Shown one piece after another: positions 43,729 through 53,535 of a DNA stretch of 64,000 nucleotides. The stretch covers positions 1-64,000 of the forward strand of contig CAZTFP010000001.1 of the NCBI GenBank assembly GCA_964613015.1, given 5' to 3'. Source of the DNA: CAJBLF01 sp964613015. GTDB taxonomy: Bacteria; Patescibacteriota; Gracilibacteria; Absconditabacterales; Absconditicoccaceae. How positions within the stretch are numbered: position 1 is the stretch's first letter; each line of letters starts with the position of its first letter. The notes beneath the pieces were generated by a model that was not told the origin of the DNA, made no database searches, and saw nothing but the letters and a program-made list of their open reading frames with translations. The position numbers and the translations under genes were made by a program.

Positions 43729-44562
43729 ATGACTACACACGAACAGCAAGTTGAAGAATTTTATAGTCACGGAGCACAAAAAAGAAAAGATGAAGCTGAT
43801 TGATTTTTATCTTTTGGATATCGAACATCAGATACCAAAGATTATTATCATGCGGCACTTAATCTCTTGGACTATGTAATCAAAAAAGCTGAAATACATG
43901 ATACTAAAAAAATTTTAAATGTCGCTTGTGGTTATGGTGCCGAGACTTTTAGACTTTATCAAAAATTTCATCCAGAAGTACTGTATGCTATAGATATTAC
44001 GTGACTACATATTTATTTTGCTCAGGAAAAGGCTAAATCGCTTGGTGTGAAGATAATTTTTGAAAAAAAGGATGCCTGTAAACTTGATTATTCTAGTGAT
44101 TTTTTTTCTTTGGTATTGGGTATAGAATGACCTGCCCACTTCAATCCAAGACAGCAATTCTTAGTTGAAGCCTATAGAGTTTTGAAAAAATGAGGAATTT
44201 TGGTATTGACTGATATTATCGTACAAACTGATCATTTTACTCATTCTCGCTTTAAGCGTTTCATTGCTAAAATCTGATCGTATGCGTGGAAAATGCCTCG
44301 TGTAAATCGATGATGAATTGATTTTTATCGTAAACAATTGGAAGATATTGGATATGTGGTGGAATATATACAGCCGATAGGTGATAAGGTATTTCCTGGA
44401 TTTGCTACCAATAATCTCACCAAATCATCTATCAAAAATGCTATCCATACCAGATGATTTTTTGTCGGAATGTGATTGACTATAATTTCTTGGTTATTAA
44501 GATTTTCTTATATGAAATGATATATTGATTATCTCTGTATTAAAGCAACTAAACCCCAGTAA
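43729..44562 (+). CDS. SAM-dependent methyltransferase (class I, type-11-like)
   Basis: A 277-residue protein: a helical N-terminus (EQQVEEFYSHGAQKRKDEAD), SAM motif I ILNVACGYGAETFRL (near residue 65), AIDITGLHIYFAQEKAKSLG, the post-I motif FEKKDACKLDYSSDFFSLVL, FLVEAYRVLKKGGILVLTDI (motif III), and a C-terminal membrane-associating stretch (GMGLTIISWLLRFSYM). Its substrate is probably lipid or quinone-like, by analogy with tocopherol/ubiquinone methyltransferases, but this is not certain. It starts 17 bases after tsaD, so the two are likely co-transcribed. Confidence 0.85.
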
Positions 44563-44573
44563 TTTTTTTCAAA

Positions 44574-44612
44574 TAAAAAAAGAGACAGAATACCTGTCTC
44601 TCGTATTTTTAA
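44574..44612. terminator. Bidirectional terminator
   Basis: Perfect 8-bp stem AGAGACAG / CTGTCTCT (44581-44588 / 44594-44601), loop AATAC. A-run before and T-rich tract after, so it can serve the methyltransferase gene on the plus strand and purM on the minus strand. Confidence 0.85.
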
Positions 44613-45811
44613 TAGATGAATTTTCCATATTCACTTTTGATGGTGAGTTTTTCTCCTTTGTATGTCTCAACATGACCGATAACTTTTGCTTCTACATCGA
44701 AGCTACTTGCAATTTCTATTATGATGTCAGCCATTTTTTGTGTTGGAACGTACAATTCCATCCTGTGTCCCATATTGAACACTTTGTACATTTCTTGCCA
44801 TGAGGTTTGTGATTCTTCCTGAATCATCTGAAAGAGTGGTGGTAAAGCAAACATGTTGTCTTTGATAATATGTACATTTTTTACAAACTCAGGCTGCATA
44901 ACCTTGGTTTGTCCTCCTCCGGAACAATGAATGATACCATTGATCATAGATCGATTGAGCTTATCCAATACTTCTCTTATGATCGGTGCATATGTTCTTG
45001 TAGGCGAGAGAACTAGTTTCCCTACGTTTTCTGGTGCTGTGTAGTTGTGTCCCATGAAGTATTTGTCTGGTATCGTGTCACTTATCAAATAAGGTCCACA
45101 GTAAATGACTTCTGGATTGGTTTTTGGGTCGAAGGCTTCTGGAAACTTTTCCATGTACCATTTACAAAACATATCATGTCTTGCTGAGGTCAATCCGTTA
45201 CTTCCCATGCCGGCATTATATGCACTTTCGTAGGTAGCCTGTCCAAATGATGCAAGGCCGACGATAAAATCACCTGGCTGAATGTTTACTTTGACAACAT
45301 CTTTTCGTAAGATTCTACAACTGAGTGTATTATCAATAACAATCGTCCGTACTAAATCTCCGAGATCGGCAGTTTCACCTCCAGTACTGTACATTTCAAT
45401 TCCAAGGGATCTCATTTTCTCAAGAAATTCTTCTGTACCATTGATAATTTCTGAAATTATTTCACCTGGAATCAAGTGTTTGTTTCGTCCGATAGTTCCT
45501 GAGAGCAGGAGAGGAACACTGTCCGCACCTACACAGAGCATATCATCCAGATTCATAACTATTGAATCTTGGATTACTCCTTTCCATACTGAGAGATCTC
45601 CGGTCTCTTTCCAGTAGAGATATGCTAGCGCTGTTTTTGTACCAGCACCATCAGCATGCACGATGTTGCAGTAGTTTTCATCTCCCCCAAACATATCAGG
45701 GATTATCTTGCAAAACGCATTGGGAAATATCCCTTTATTGACGTTTTTGATTGCGTTGTGTACGTCTTCTTTATCTGACGACACACCCCTTTCTTTGTAC
45801 TTGTCTTTCAT
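44609..45811 (-). CDS. purM: Phosphoribosylformylglycinamidine cyclo-ligase, standard-code-like
   Basis: AIR synthetase, step five of de novo purine synthesis (FGAM + ATP to AIR). The 400-residue protein resembles the longer PurM type of Bacteroidota-like bacteria: KYKERGVSSDKEDVH, VHADGAGTKTALAYLYW, NLDDMLCVGA, TGGETADLGDLVRT, LASFGQATYES, GMGSNGLTSARH, GIIHCSGGGQTKV and NMGHRMELYVP. It contains no UGA codon despite more than 30 glycines, and its CGA (45487-45485) and CGG (45349-45347) codons sit on conserved Arg positions (IGRN, DLVRT). That is the standard code, unlike its neighbours. No other step of de novo purine synthesis is in the window. Confidence 0.93.
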   Translation of the reverse strand: MKDKYKERGVSSDKEDVHNAIKNVNKGIFPNAFCKIIPDMFGGDENYCNIVHADGAGTKTALAYLYWKETGDLSVWKGVIQDSIVMNLDDMLCVGADSVPLLLSGTIGRNKHLIPGEIISEIINGTEEFLEKMRSLGIEMYSTGGETADLGDLVRTIVIDNTLSCRILRKDVVKVNIQPGDFIVGLASFGQATYESAYNAGMGSNGLTSARHDMFCKWYMEKFPEAFDPKTNPEVIYCGPYLISDTIPDKYFMGHNYTAPENVGKLVLSPTRTYAPIIREVLDKLNRSMINGIIHCSGGGQTKVMQPEFVKNVHIIKDNMFALPPLFQMIQEESQTSWQEMYKVFNMGHRMELYVPTQKMADIIIEIASSFDVEAKVIGHVETYKGEKLTIKSEYGKFIY

Positions 45812-45849
45812 TTTTTTTCTATTTTTATTTGTGTAATTTATGTGAGATT

Positions 45850-46278
45850 TTATTTATCTTTATAAAATAATTTGATACATTCGTCGAGGTCTTGTATCAG
45901 ATTAAGATCTAATGCTTGTTTTGGTGTTTTTCGTATATAGTTTTTATGTTCGTTGGGATTTATAGTAACGTGCGGTTGTGTATCAAATTTTTTGTGAAAC
46001 ATATGATAGATAAAGTCATAATCAGAATATCTTACAAATATTTTATCGATATATTTGATACCCGCTAAATCTATCTGTGTTTCTTCTTTACCTTCTCTCT
46101 GCATTGCTTGTACTGCTGTTTCTCCTGGATCTATTTTACCCGCAGGTACTCCATAGGTATTTGCTTGTGGCTTATGATCTTGTCTATGTAGTAGCAATAT
46201 TTCGTTCTCATATTCTACGAAACAGCTCACTACTTCAAATTTTGGATTAAAATTTGCTGGTTTTTCTTTGTATAACAT
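45850..46278 (-). CDS. Nudix hydrolase
   Basis: A 142-residue Nudix protein with the box GKIDPGETAVQAMQREGKEETQI (residues about 47-69; the G-x5-E-x7-REGxEE pattern is complete) after LLLHRQDHKPQANTYGVPAG. It hydrolyses a nucleoside-diphosphate derivative; the substrate is unknown. There is no UGA codon, but its single CGA falls on the family Trp position near the C-terminus (NYI-CGA-KTPKQAL), so it is more likely native. Confidence 0.88.
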   Translation of the reverse strand: MLYKEKPANFNPKFEVVSCFVEYENEILLLHRQDHKPQANTYGVPAGKIDPGETAVQAMQREGKEETQIDLAGIKYIDKIFVRYSDYDFIYHMFHKKFDTQPHVTINPNEHKNYIRKTPKQALDLNLIQDLDECIKLFYKDK

Positions 46279-46359
46279 TTTTATACTACTGAAAAAATTA
46301 AATAGAGAAATCTATGTTTTTTGTTTAATTTTTATATTTTTAGGACCTAATTTTTATAA

Positions 46360-47034
46360 TTATTTCTGAACTGATTTAACCGTAATATCAAATATCAACG
46401 TTTTACCTGCTAATTCACTGTTTGCGTCGAGTGTCACTTCTTTGTTGTCTATAGCGTACACGGTAAACGGTTGTCCGTTGGATGCCATCAGTTTCATTCA
46501 TTTTTGTAATTGATCGGGATTAGGCACTTGGTTGCGAGGAACTTTGATGAGATTCTTTTCGCTTCGTTCTCCATATGCGTCTTTTGCAAGAATTGTTACT
46601 GTTTTTGTTTCGCCAACTTTCATACCTTCGACTGCTTTGTCGAATCCTGCAATCATCTGTCCTGCACCTACTTTGAAAGATAATCCTTCGTTGTAATTTC
46701 TTCCAGATGCATATTTTCCACAAGCTTTGGCTATAGATTCTACACTAGTATCAAATACTGTCTGGTCATCTAACCTTCCTACATAATCTACGATTGCAGT
46801 ATTTCATTTTGCCACAACTTCTCCATTACTAGATGTTTTTGTTTGCTGAAGATACCTTGCAATAGCATCTTTACAAGAAGTATTTGTAATATTAGTACTA
46901 GTATTTGTACTGATATTGCTTGTAGTTTGTTCTGCTTGTTTTGGTTGTTTTGTTGCACATCACATGAGTCATACAATAGCTAATGATAAAATAGATAGTG
47001 TTATAATTTTTTTGGTATTGTTGATATACATCAT
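46360..47034 (-). CDS. FKBP-type peptidyl-prolyl isomerase lipoprotein
   Basis: A 224-residue exported protein with a lipobox LMGC (Cys near residue 24; the Gly before it is UGA) followed by a Gln/Thr/Asn-rich linker. The FKBP domain follows: GNTAIVDYVGRLDDQTVFDTS, LSFKVGAGQMIAGFDKAVEG, MKVGETKTVTILAKDAYGE and a SlyD-like insert-in-flap domain (LASNGQPFTVYAIDNKE) before the last strand LIFDITVKSVQK. It probably helps fold exported proteins on the outer face of the membrane. A GGAGGAAA ribosome site precedes the start; the second ATG (47031) may be used. Confidence 0.9.
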
Positions 47035-47227
47035 TTTCCTCCAATGTAAAAGGATAAAAGTGGTCTTTTTGTAGTTATTTCTTTTCTGTTTTCAAACCCT
47101 ATTTTGTTCTCATTTTTTTTTGCAAATGCAGTGAAAATAAGTATAAATCACGTGTATGCCATTATTTGGCCCAATTTTCGGAATTTTTGTCACGTAGTAT
47201 TGTTGGATTTAACCCTTATATATCTGC

Positions 47228-50200
47228 ATGAAATCATTGTTTTCCAAATCTATTTTCAAATTGTTTTTTATGATTATAGCACTTTGTACTATTTTCTTTA
47301 TTGGGAAAATCGATGCAACTATACCTACTGATTATATAGCAAACTACGAAATTGCGACAGATTATAATAAAATTCTCTGACTTTTTGTTGAAATCGATGC
47401 TGCGACCAAAATTTGAAATCAGATTGCTCAAAGTAAATTTTCTGATCTCAATTCGAGTTTTCAAACTGTTTTTCCAAAATTTCCTCAAGATTATGCATTC
47501 AAAGTTACCTATCAACAATGTTTAGATATTACTCAGTGATTGATTACCTATACAAGCACAGATTATCAGACAAAACTTTCTTCGTTTATGACTGATTGTT
47601 ACAAGCCATTTAGTGATATTGTCAAACAAGTAAATGCAAAATATACGGTGGTTGCAGCTGCAAAAGTTTCTCCCCAAGGATGACCAGCTCCATTGACGGT
47701 AACCTTTGATGGAAGATGAAGTATTGATCCATCCAATGATACTATCCCCTCAAAAAATTATTTTCGATATTATAGAGATACTAATGGTACTGATACTAGT
47801 ATCGGTGTGTGACCTGTGGTAAATACAACCTTTGCTACTCCAGGTACCTATCAAGTACATTTGACTGTTAGAAGTTCAAATAAAGTAGCTAATGGTATTT
47901 TTGATTGAGAAAAAACTATGTCTATCGATGTCTTACCCAAGACAGCTAATATTGTTGTCTATGCTAATGGACAAAAATTGGTTAAAGATGGTAAAATAAA
48001 ATTGGGTATTCAAGAAGCTCAAAAAGGAATAATCTTTGATGGTTCAGCTACTTTGCCTATGTGAGGTAGACAGATTCTTTCTCATAATTGGACTATTACT
48101 TCTCCAGATGGATTTAATTTTTCTCAGAATGGTGATGGAAAACCAAGTGTTATGAGATTAGTATTACCCGGGCAAGGACAGTATAAACTCTCTATGACTA
48201 CTATTGACAATGAAGCAAATAAAATAACAGAAAATTTTTATATTCTTGTGTCTGATCCAGTAGCTATCATCAAACAAATGCCAGACCAGGGAAATAGTTC
48301 TATGGTTTTTTCTTTTGATTCTACGCCATCGTATTCAATAGTTTCTAGCCTCAAATTATTTACTCGAGAAATATTTGATCAAGATGGTAATAAAATAGAT
48401 ACTTTTCAATGAAAATCTATCAAACAGCAATTTAAAAAACCTGGTGTATATACGGTAAAATTGACAGTAGAAGATGAACTTGGGCAAACGAATACTGATT
48501 CAATTTCCGTATATGTAGAGTCTACAGATCCTATTCCTCAATTTACTATTACTCCAACCAATAGCCGAAAGAATCCTTCTGAATTTATTCTAGATGCTTC
48601 TGTGAGTTCTGATGTGGATAAAACTAATGGTTATGATACACTTGCTTATGAACGATCTTTTTCTGATCCTGCCACAACAAAAATCATCAATACGGAAAAT
48701 AATAATGAAAAAATCAAAGTCCAGTTTGATGCCATTGGAAAATATACGGTCAAACTTACTGCGAGAGATAGTTATGGTAAAATGGCTGATGTATCAAAAG
48801 ATATAGCGGTAATATCTATTCTCAGACCTGAAATATTCGTTGTTCCTATTGCAACACCATGGGGTAATCCTATGAATTTTGTCGTAAAATCAAATCAACC
48901 TATTGTCAATTATCAATGGGATTTTGCTGACAAAGATACAAGAACGATTCAAACAGATAAGATATCTCATACTTATCAAAAAGCTGGTATTTATAAGGTT
49001 GTCCTTAAGGTGAGTTGAGCAGATGGTATGGAAAATGAAGTGAGTAAAAGTGTATTCGTTGGAGAAAAAAACTATCCTGTAGCAGGATTTACTATTTTGG
49101 ATAAGGCATCAAATATCCAAACTCAAAATGATGAGTGTGCAGATCTCGAATCTTGAAATGCTATGGTACCTGCATATAGAATAGATAGATATTCTGATTT
49201 TACGGTTGATCCATCATTGTCGGTCAATACCAAAGGAGAGAAACTTTGATTACAATATTTCTTTCAACCAAAAAATGACGAAATTTTCAAACAAGATATC
49301 TTCAAATATAAATTTAATGAATTGGGATGTACGTATATTGATATGACTGCAGAAGATACCACTATTTCCAAGAGTGATAAAGTCAGAATATATTTTAAAG
49401 TTGTTAATGCTTTACCAAGACTTGATAATGTTGTGCTGTTTTTCCCTCAATATGGAAATCAAATCGGTGTTGGTTTTTCAGAAAATAATGCTAAAGATAT
49501 CTTTAATGATACGTATGATCCTTTGATTGTCAAAGTTAGTGCTACCAATGCTGTAGATCCTGATGGATTTATATCCTACTTCAAATGGTATTATTATTAT
49601 AAAGATGATCCAAGTAGACCTATAGAAACCAAGATAACTCCAGGAACAATTCCTTATGTTTTTTTCTCTCTTCCTAGAATCCCAGGTGAATTTGTGTTTG
49701 GTGTTACCATGTATGATAATGATGATGGTCAACAAACTAATCAAGATATTATCGGAAATGGTCCACTGGTTTTTTTCCCACCTGATGTAAGTAGGCCAGA
49801 TATTCCTTTGGTAACCCTAAAATCTGATATTGCAAGTGCTGAGATTGGTGATGAAGTTACTTTTGATGTAGTATCAAAAATAATCTCTGATAGACCTGAT
49901 TTTGTCGCAGAAAGAACTATTCAATATGATTTTGATGGTGATGGAACATGGGATTTAACAACAAAATCTGATCATGTTACTCATGTCTATACAGAACCTA
50001 ATAGTTTTTGATATAGACCGAGAGCAGCAGTACTTTATAGAGGATATAAATGAATAGGTATTTGAGGTACTATTGTTATAAAAAATGGTCTTAAACCCAT
50101 GCTTTTGTCAGATACTTTTCAAAAACTCGCTATTTTTAGAGATGTAAGTCTAGGTACTATAGCCAATAAAAATATTTGTCTCAGTATCAAAGATTGTAAA

Positions 50201-51472
50201 ACTAATTCTTGATTTGTTATCACAACTGGTGATGATTTTTCATTTACTTATCCTGATTTCGGAAAATATTTTGTCTCTATGGATGTCACGGATATATATG
50301 CAAATATGGCCAATAAAAAACGGACATTGGCTTTGACTACGGGGCAAACTAATGAGGGTGATTTCCATATTCTTTCTATCCCCCAAGTATCTATAAGTAC
50401 CGGTGGAATTGATTTCTTTGTCGGAAAAAATCTGAATAATAGTATCTTGTTTTATATCAAATATGATGACTCTAGAGGTACGTGTTATGTAGATACGGAT
50501 ATAGCTTTTGATAGCGATGGTGATGGTATAAAAGATAACGATAAAGATTTTTTGTGTAATCAATTGTATCTCAAAGCATATGAACCAAAATATGAATCTG
50601 TTGTTTGAAGAATTTATTATACCAAAGCAGATAGTACTTCTTTTTCTAAAGACTTTACTGTTTCATTTTTGGACTTTTCAGCGAATTTAGATTCGTGAAT
50701 GACTATCGTTTACAAAGAAATTAACGATTTCATCAATACTTTACCAGATATAGGAGATGTAACAAATACTGGTGATATAGCTAGTTTCAGAACACTTATG
50801 GTAGGACTCAGAGATGGCTTGATAGATCAAACCAATACGAAATCAAACGTTGTTGCTGTAAAAGATTTCTATGATACTCGTGGACTTCAATTGAGTGGGG
50901 ACCAAAAAACATTACTAGAAGATATTTTTACCAAACTTACTGATAAATCCGTATCTGCGGCTAATGGAGGTAATGTCTATGAACAATCTAAAGCTGAAAT
51001 ACTTTCTATTTTACCATCCAATCTTGCGGTAGATGTTGAATGATTGTTTAAAGAATTTGAATCGGTTGCTTCTGATACGCAAACCCCTAATTCTTCTCAA
51101 CAGGATAAAAGGAAACAGGTGCTTCAAGATATTATCAACCTTATAACAAAAAATATTGCTCCAGCCTGACAAACGGTTCAAGCAAATCAAATAGACCCAT
51201 TGGATATGACCAATGTTATTATGCCTAATATGTGTAAAATCCTTGCTTTCTATACTATTGTCAGTGATACTTGTCCCAATGCTAATGTCAAAATTGTCAC
51301 TAATGCTGCTGCTATCAAATCTGTCAATGCTGGATGATCTGCCTGGTGGAAAATAATTTTCATCGTACTTTGAATTATCGTTGGTATCTTTGTTATTCTT
51401 GTTATTGTTTTTGCGGTAAGAGCAAGAATGAATCAACAAGAAGAATCTTCAGAAGCACCTCCAGAAGTATAA
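47228..51472 (+). CDS. Large exported PKD-repeat surface protein
   Basis: A 1414-residue protein: signal peptide or anchor (LFFMIIALCTIFFIGKIDA), a helical N-domain, then a string of PKD/Ig-like domains, seen as repeated elements such as PLTVTFDGRGSIDPSND, FATPGTYQVHLTV, FKKPGVYTVKLTVED, FDAIGKYTVKLTARDSYG, YQWDFADKDTRTIQ and TIQYDFDGDGTWDLTTKSD. The EF-hand-like DSDGDGIKDND and DFDGDGTWD loops suggest calcium binding. A C-terminal region carries helices, a membrane span (about residues 1373-1396) and a short acidic tail (QQEESSEAPPEV). It is likely displayed on the cell surface and used for adhesion or host contact. UGA is Gly at dozens of positions. The 193-base spacer upstream is shared with the divergent FKBP gene. 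Confidence 0.88.
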
Positions 51473-51493
51473 AATTATTATCATGTATTCGTT

Positions 51494-51523
51494 AAAAAAA
51501 ATCCCCATATAGGGGATTTTTTT
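51494..51523. terminator. Bidirectional terminator
   Basis: Perfect stem ATCCCC / GGGGAT (51501-51506 / 51512-51517) flanked by A7 and T7, serving the PKD gene and the convergent deaminase gene. Confidence 0.88.
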
Positions 51524-51542
51524 ATTATGTTCTGATTTTCTC

Positions 51543-52034
51543 TTATTGCTTTTCATATTGTTCTATTGTTTCATCGAAATATTTTAATTCTATGCCTGCA
51601 TCTTTAAACATTATTTCTGATTCTCATCATGCATGATATTTTTTTTCTGCAACAACTTTTTTTATTCCACAACTGATGATCAACATTGCACATGTTCTAC
51701 ATGGTGTCATTTTACAATAGAGTGTCGCTCATTCTATTCATACTCCCAATTTAGCTGCCTGACAAATAGCGTTTTGTTCGGCATGTACAGTTCTCACACA
51801 ATGATTGGTAACACTTCCATCTTCATGAGTCATTTGTTTAAATTGGTGACCAACTTCATCACAATGAGGTAACCCTGGAGGTGATCCTACATATCCTGTA
51901 CATAAAATTTGTTTGTTTTTAGCTATTACGCAACCACTTCTTCCTCTATCACAGCTAGCTCTTTTGGCTACTGTCCTTGCTATTTCCATAAAGTATTCAT
52001 CTCGTGTCGGACGAATATATTTTTCTTCAGCCAT
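51543..52034 (-). CDS. Deoxycytidylate deaminase-family protein
   Basis: A zinc deaminase of the dCMP/ComEB type, converting dCMP to dUMP for thymidylate synthesis. The 163-residue protein has MEIARTVAKRASCDRGRSGCV, GSPPGLPHCDEVGH, the catalytic HAE motif in VRTVHAEQNAICQAAKLG and the zinc-binding PCRTCAMLIISCGIKKV (C-x2-C). UGA is Gly in LGVGIEGAT and HAGGESE; without it the protein would end before the C-x2-C motif. Together with tmk it belongs to dTTP supply. Confidence 0.93.
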
Positions 52035-52120
52035 AGTACATTGGTTACTAGCTAAAAGATATATAATGTATTTACCATAATTATAATATCTGTAATGTCA
52101 ATCCATATTTTTTATGCTAC

Positions 52121-52151
52121 AAAAAAAAGAGCTCCGGAAAACCGGAGACTC
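52121..52151 (-). terminator. Terminator of the purA-guaB operon
   Basis: On the minus strand CTCCGG-TTTT-CCGGAG core hairpin with flanking GAG/CTC, then eight T; 25 bases past the purA stop. Confidence 0.88.
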
Positions 52152-52175
52152 TCATGGTGTTTTTTACTTTTGTAA

Positions 52176-53516
52176 TCAATCCTTGCGTATTGTCTGTAAA
52201 CGATCAGGTCCAATACCTATACGTGTGATTTTTGTTCCGAGTTCTTGCTCGATATATTCTACGTATGTTTTTGTGACAGTAGGCAGATCTTCGTATTTTT
52301 TAACCTTACTTATGTCTTCAGTCCAGGGCTCGAATTCTTTATATACAGGTGTATATCCCTGTGAAATGTGTCCTGCATTGAAATCATCATCAGCAATGAT
52401 GTTTCCTTCTTTGTCTTGGTAGGCGATGCATACTTTCAATTCCTTCAGTCCTTTTAATACATCTAATTTCGTCATAATCATCTCGAAATTTTCTGCATTC
52501 CCATTCAGACTAATGGTGTATTTTATCGCTGGTAAATCTAACCAACCACAATCTCGTGGTCTTCCTGTTGATGCCCCTACTTCATGCCCTTCTTTTGCCA
52601 AATGTTCACCATCTTTGTTGGTAAGTTTTGTAGGAAATGGACCATTGCCGACACGAGTGGTGTAGGCTTTGATAACTCCGATTATGTTTCCTATTTGATG
52701 AGGATTAATTCCCAATCCCTTACACACTCCAACTGATATGGTATTTGAACAGGTAACAAATGGATACGTGCCGAAGTCGATATCAAGCAGAGACCCTTGT
52801 GCCCCCTCAGCGAGAATTTTCTTTCCATCTTTCAGTGCTTTTTGAATATAGTTATGACAATCAATCTGAGAGATCTCTTTTATCGTTGTCAATGACTCCA
52901 TCCAAGTGTTGGTGTATTCTTCGAATGAATATTCTTCGCCGTTTTCTTTGATGATTGCTTTGCTTATATCATAGTTCAATACCTTTTGTATATAGAGCAA
53001 ATGCTGATTTGTTATGGTATTGAATTTTTTCATAAAATCATCTTTGTGGAGATCTTTCATAAATAGACCATTACGACCTATTTTGTCCAGTATTGTTGGT
53101 CCAATACCTTTGGCTGTTGTACCGATTGGATTCTCTTTTGTTGCATCTTCGGCAATGTCCATAAGCCGATGAACGGGAAGAATGAATGTTGCATCTTTTG
53201 CAATCAAGAGTCTGTTTTTGATATCTTCCCATCTTATCTTTCCGGTATCAATCAGTTTAAATAATTCATTGCTTAATCCTACGGGATCTATCACTACACC
53301 ATTACCGATAAGGTTTATCATGTTGTGGAATATTCCCGATGGGATGGTATGTGCAATAAATTGTATGCCATCGAATTCTAGTGTGTGACCAGCATTTGGC
53401 CCACCCTGAAATCGTGCAGTTATGTTGTACTGTGGAGTTTTAATATCCACTTCTTTTCCTTTTCCTTCGTCACCCCATTGGAGTCCGAGGAGTACGTCTA
53501 CATTATTTGTATTCAT
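52176..53516 (-). CDS. purA: Adenylosuccinate synthetase, standard-code-like
   Basis: Converts IMP + Asp + GTP to adenylosuccinate, the committed step to AMP. The 446-residue protein has LLGLQWGDEGKGK, RFQGGPNAGHTLEF, GNGVVIDPVGLSNE, NPIGTTAKGIGPT, LAEGAQGSLLDIDFGTYP, CKGLGINPHQIG, TRVGNGPFPT, STGRPRDCGWLDL and IGIGPDRLQTI. There is no UGA codon although glycine is abundant. CGA codes at least two invariant arginines (RFQGG at 53414-53412 and GRPRDCGW at 52556-52554), so the gene appears written in the standard code, unlike native genes here. It follows guaB with a 19-base gap in one operon. Confidence 0.96.
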   Translation of the reverse strand: MNTNNVDVLLGLQWGDEGKGKEVDIKTPQYNITARFQGGPNAGHTLEFDGIQFIAHTIPSGIFHNMINLIGNGVVIDPVGLSNELFKLIDTGKIRWEDIKNRLLIAKDATFILPVHRLMDIAEDATKENPIGTTAKGIGPTILDKIGRNGLFMKDLHKDDFMKKFNTITNQHLLYIQKVLNYDISKAIIKENGEEYSFEEYTNTWMESLTTIKEISQIDCHNYIQKALKDGKKILAEGAQGSLLDIDFGTYPFVTCSNTISVGVCKGLGINPHQIGNIIGVIKAYTTRVGNGPFPTKLTNKDGEHLAKEGHEVGASTGRPRDCGWLDLPAIKYTISLNGNAENFEMIMTKLDVLKGLKELKVCIAYQDKEGNIIADDDFNAGHISQGYTPVYKEFEPWTEDISKVKKYEDLPTVTKTYVEYIEQELGTKITRIGIGPDRLQTIRKD

Positions 53517-53535
53517 ATGTTTTAATTTATGTGTT

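Noticed and set aside
52426..52665. Plus-strand frames over purA and guaB.
   Set aside because: They run antisense to well-identified PurA/GuaB and match no family.
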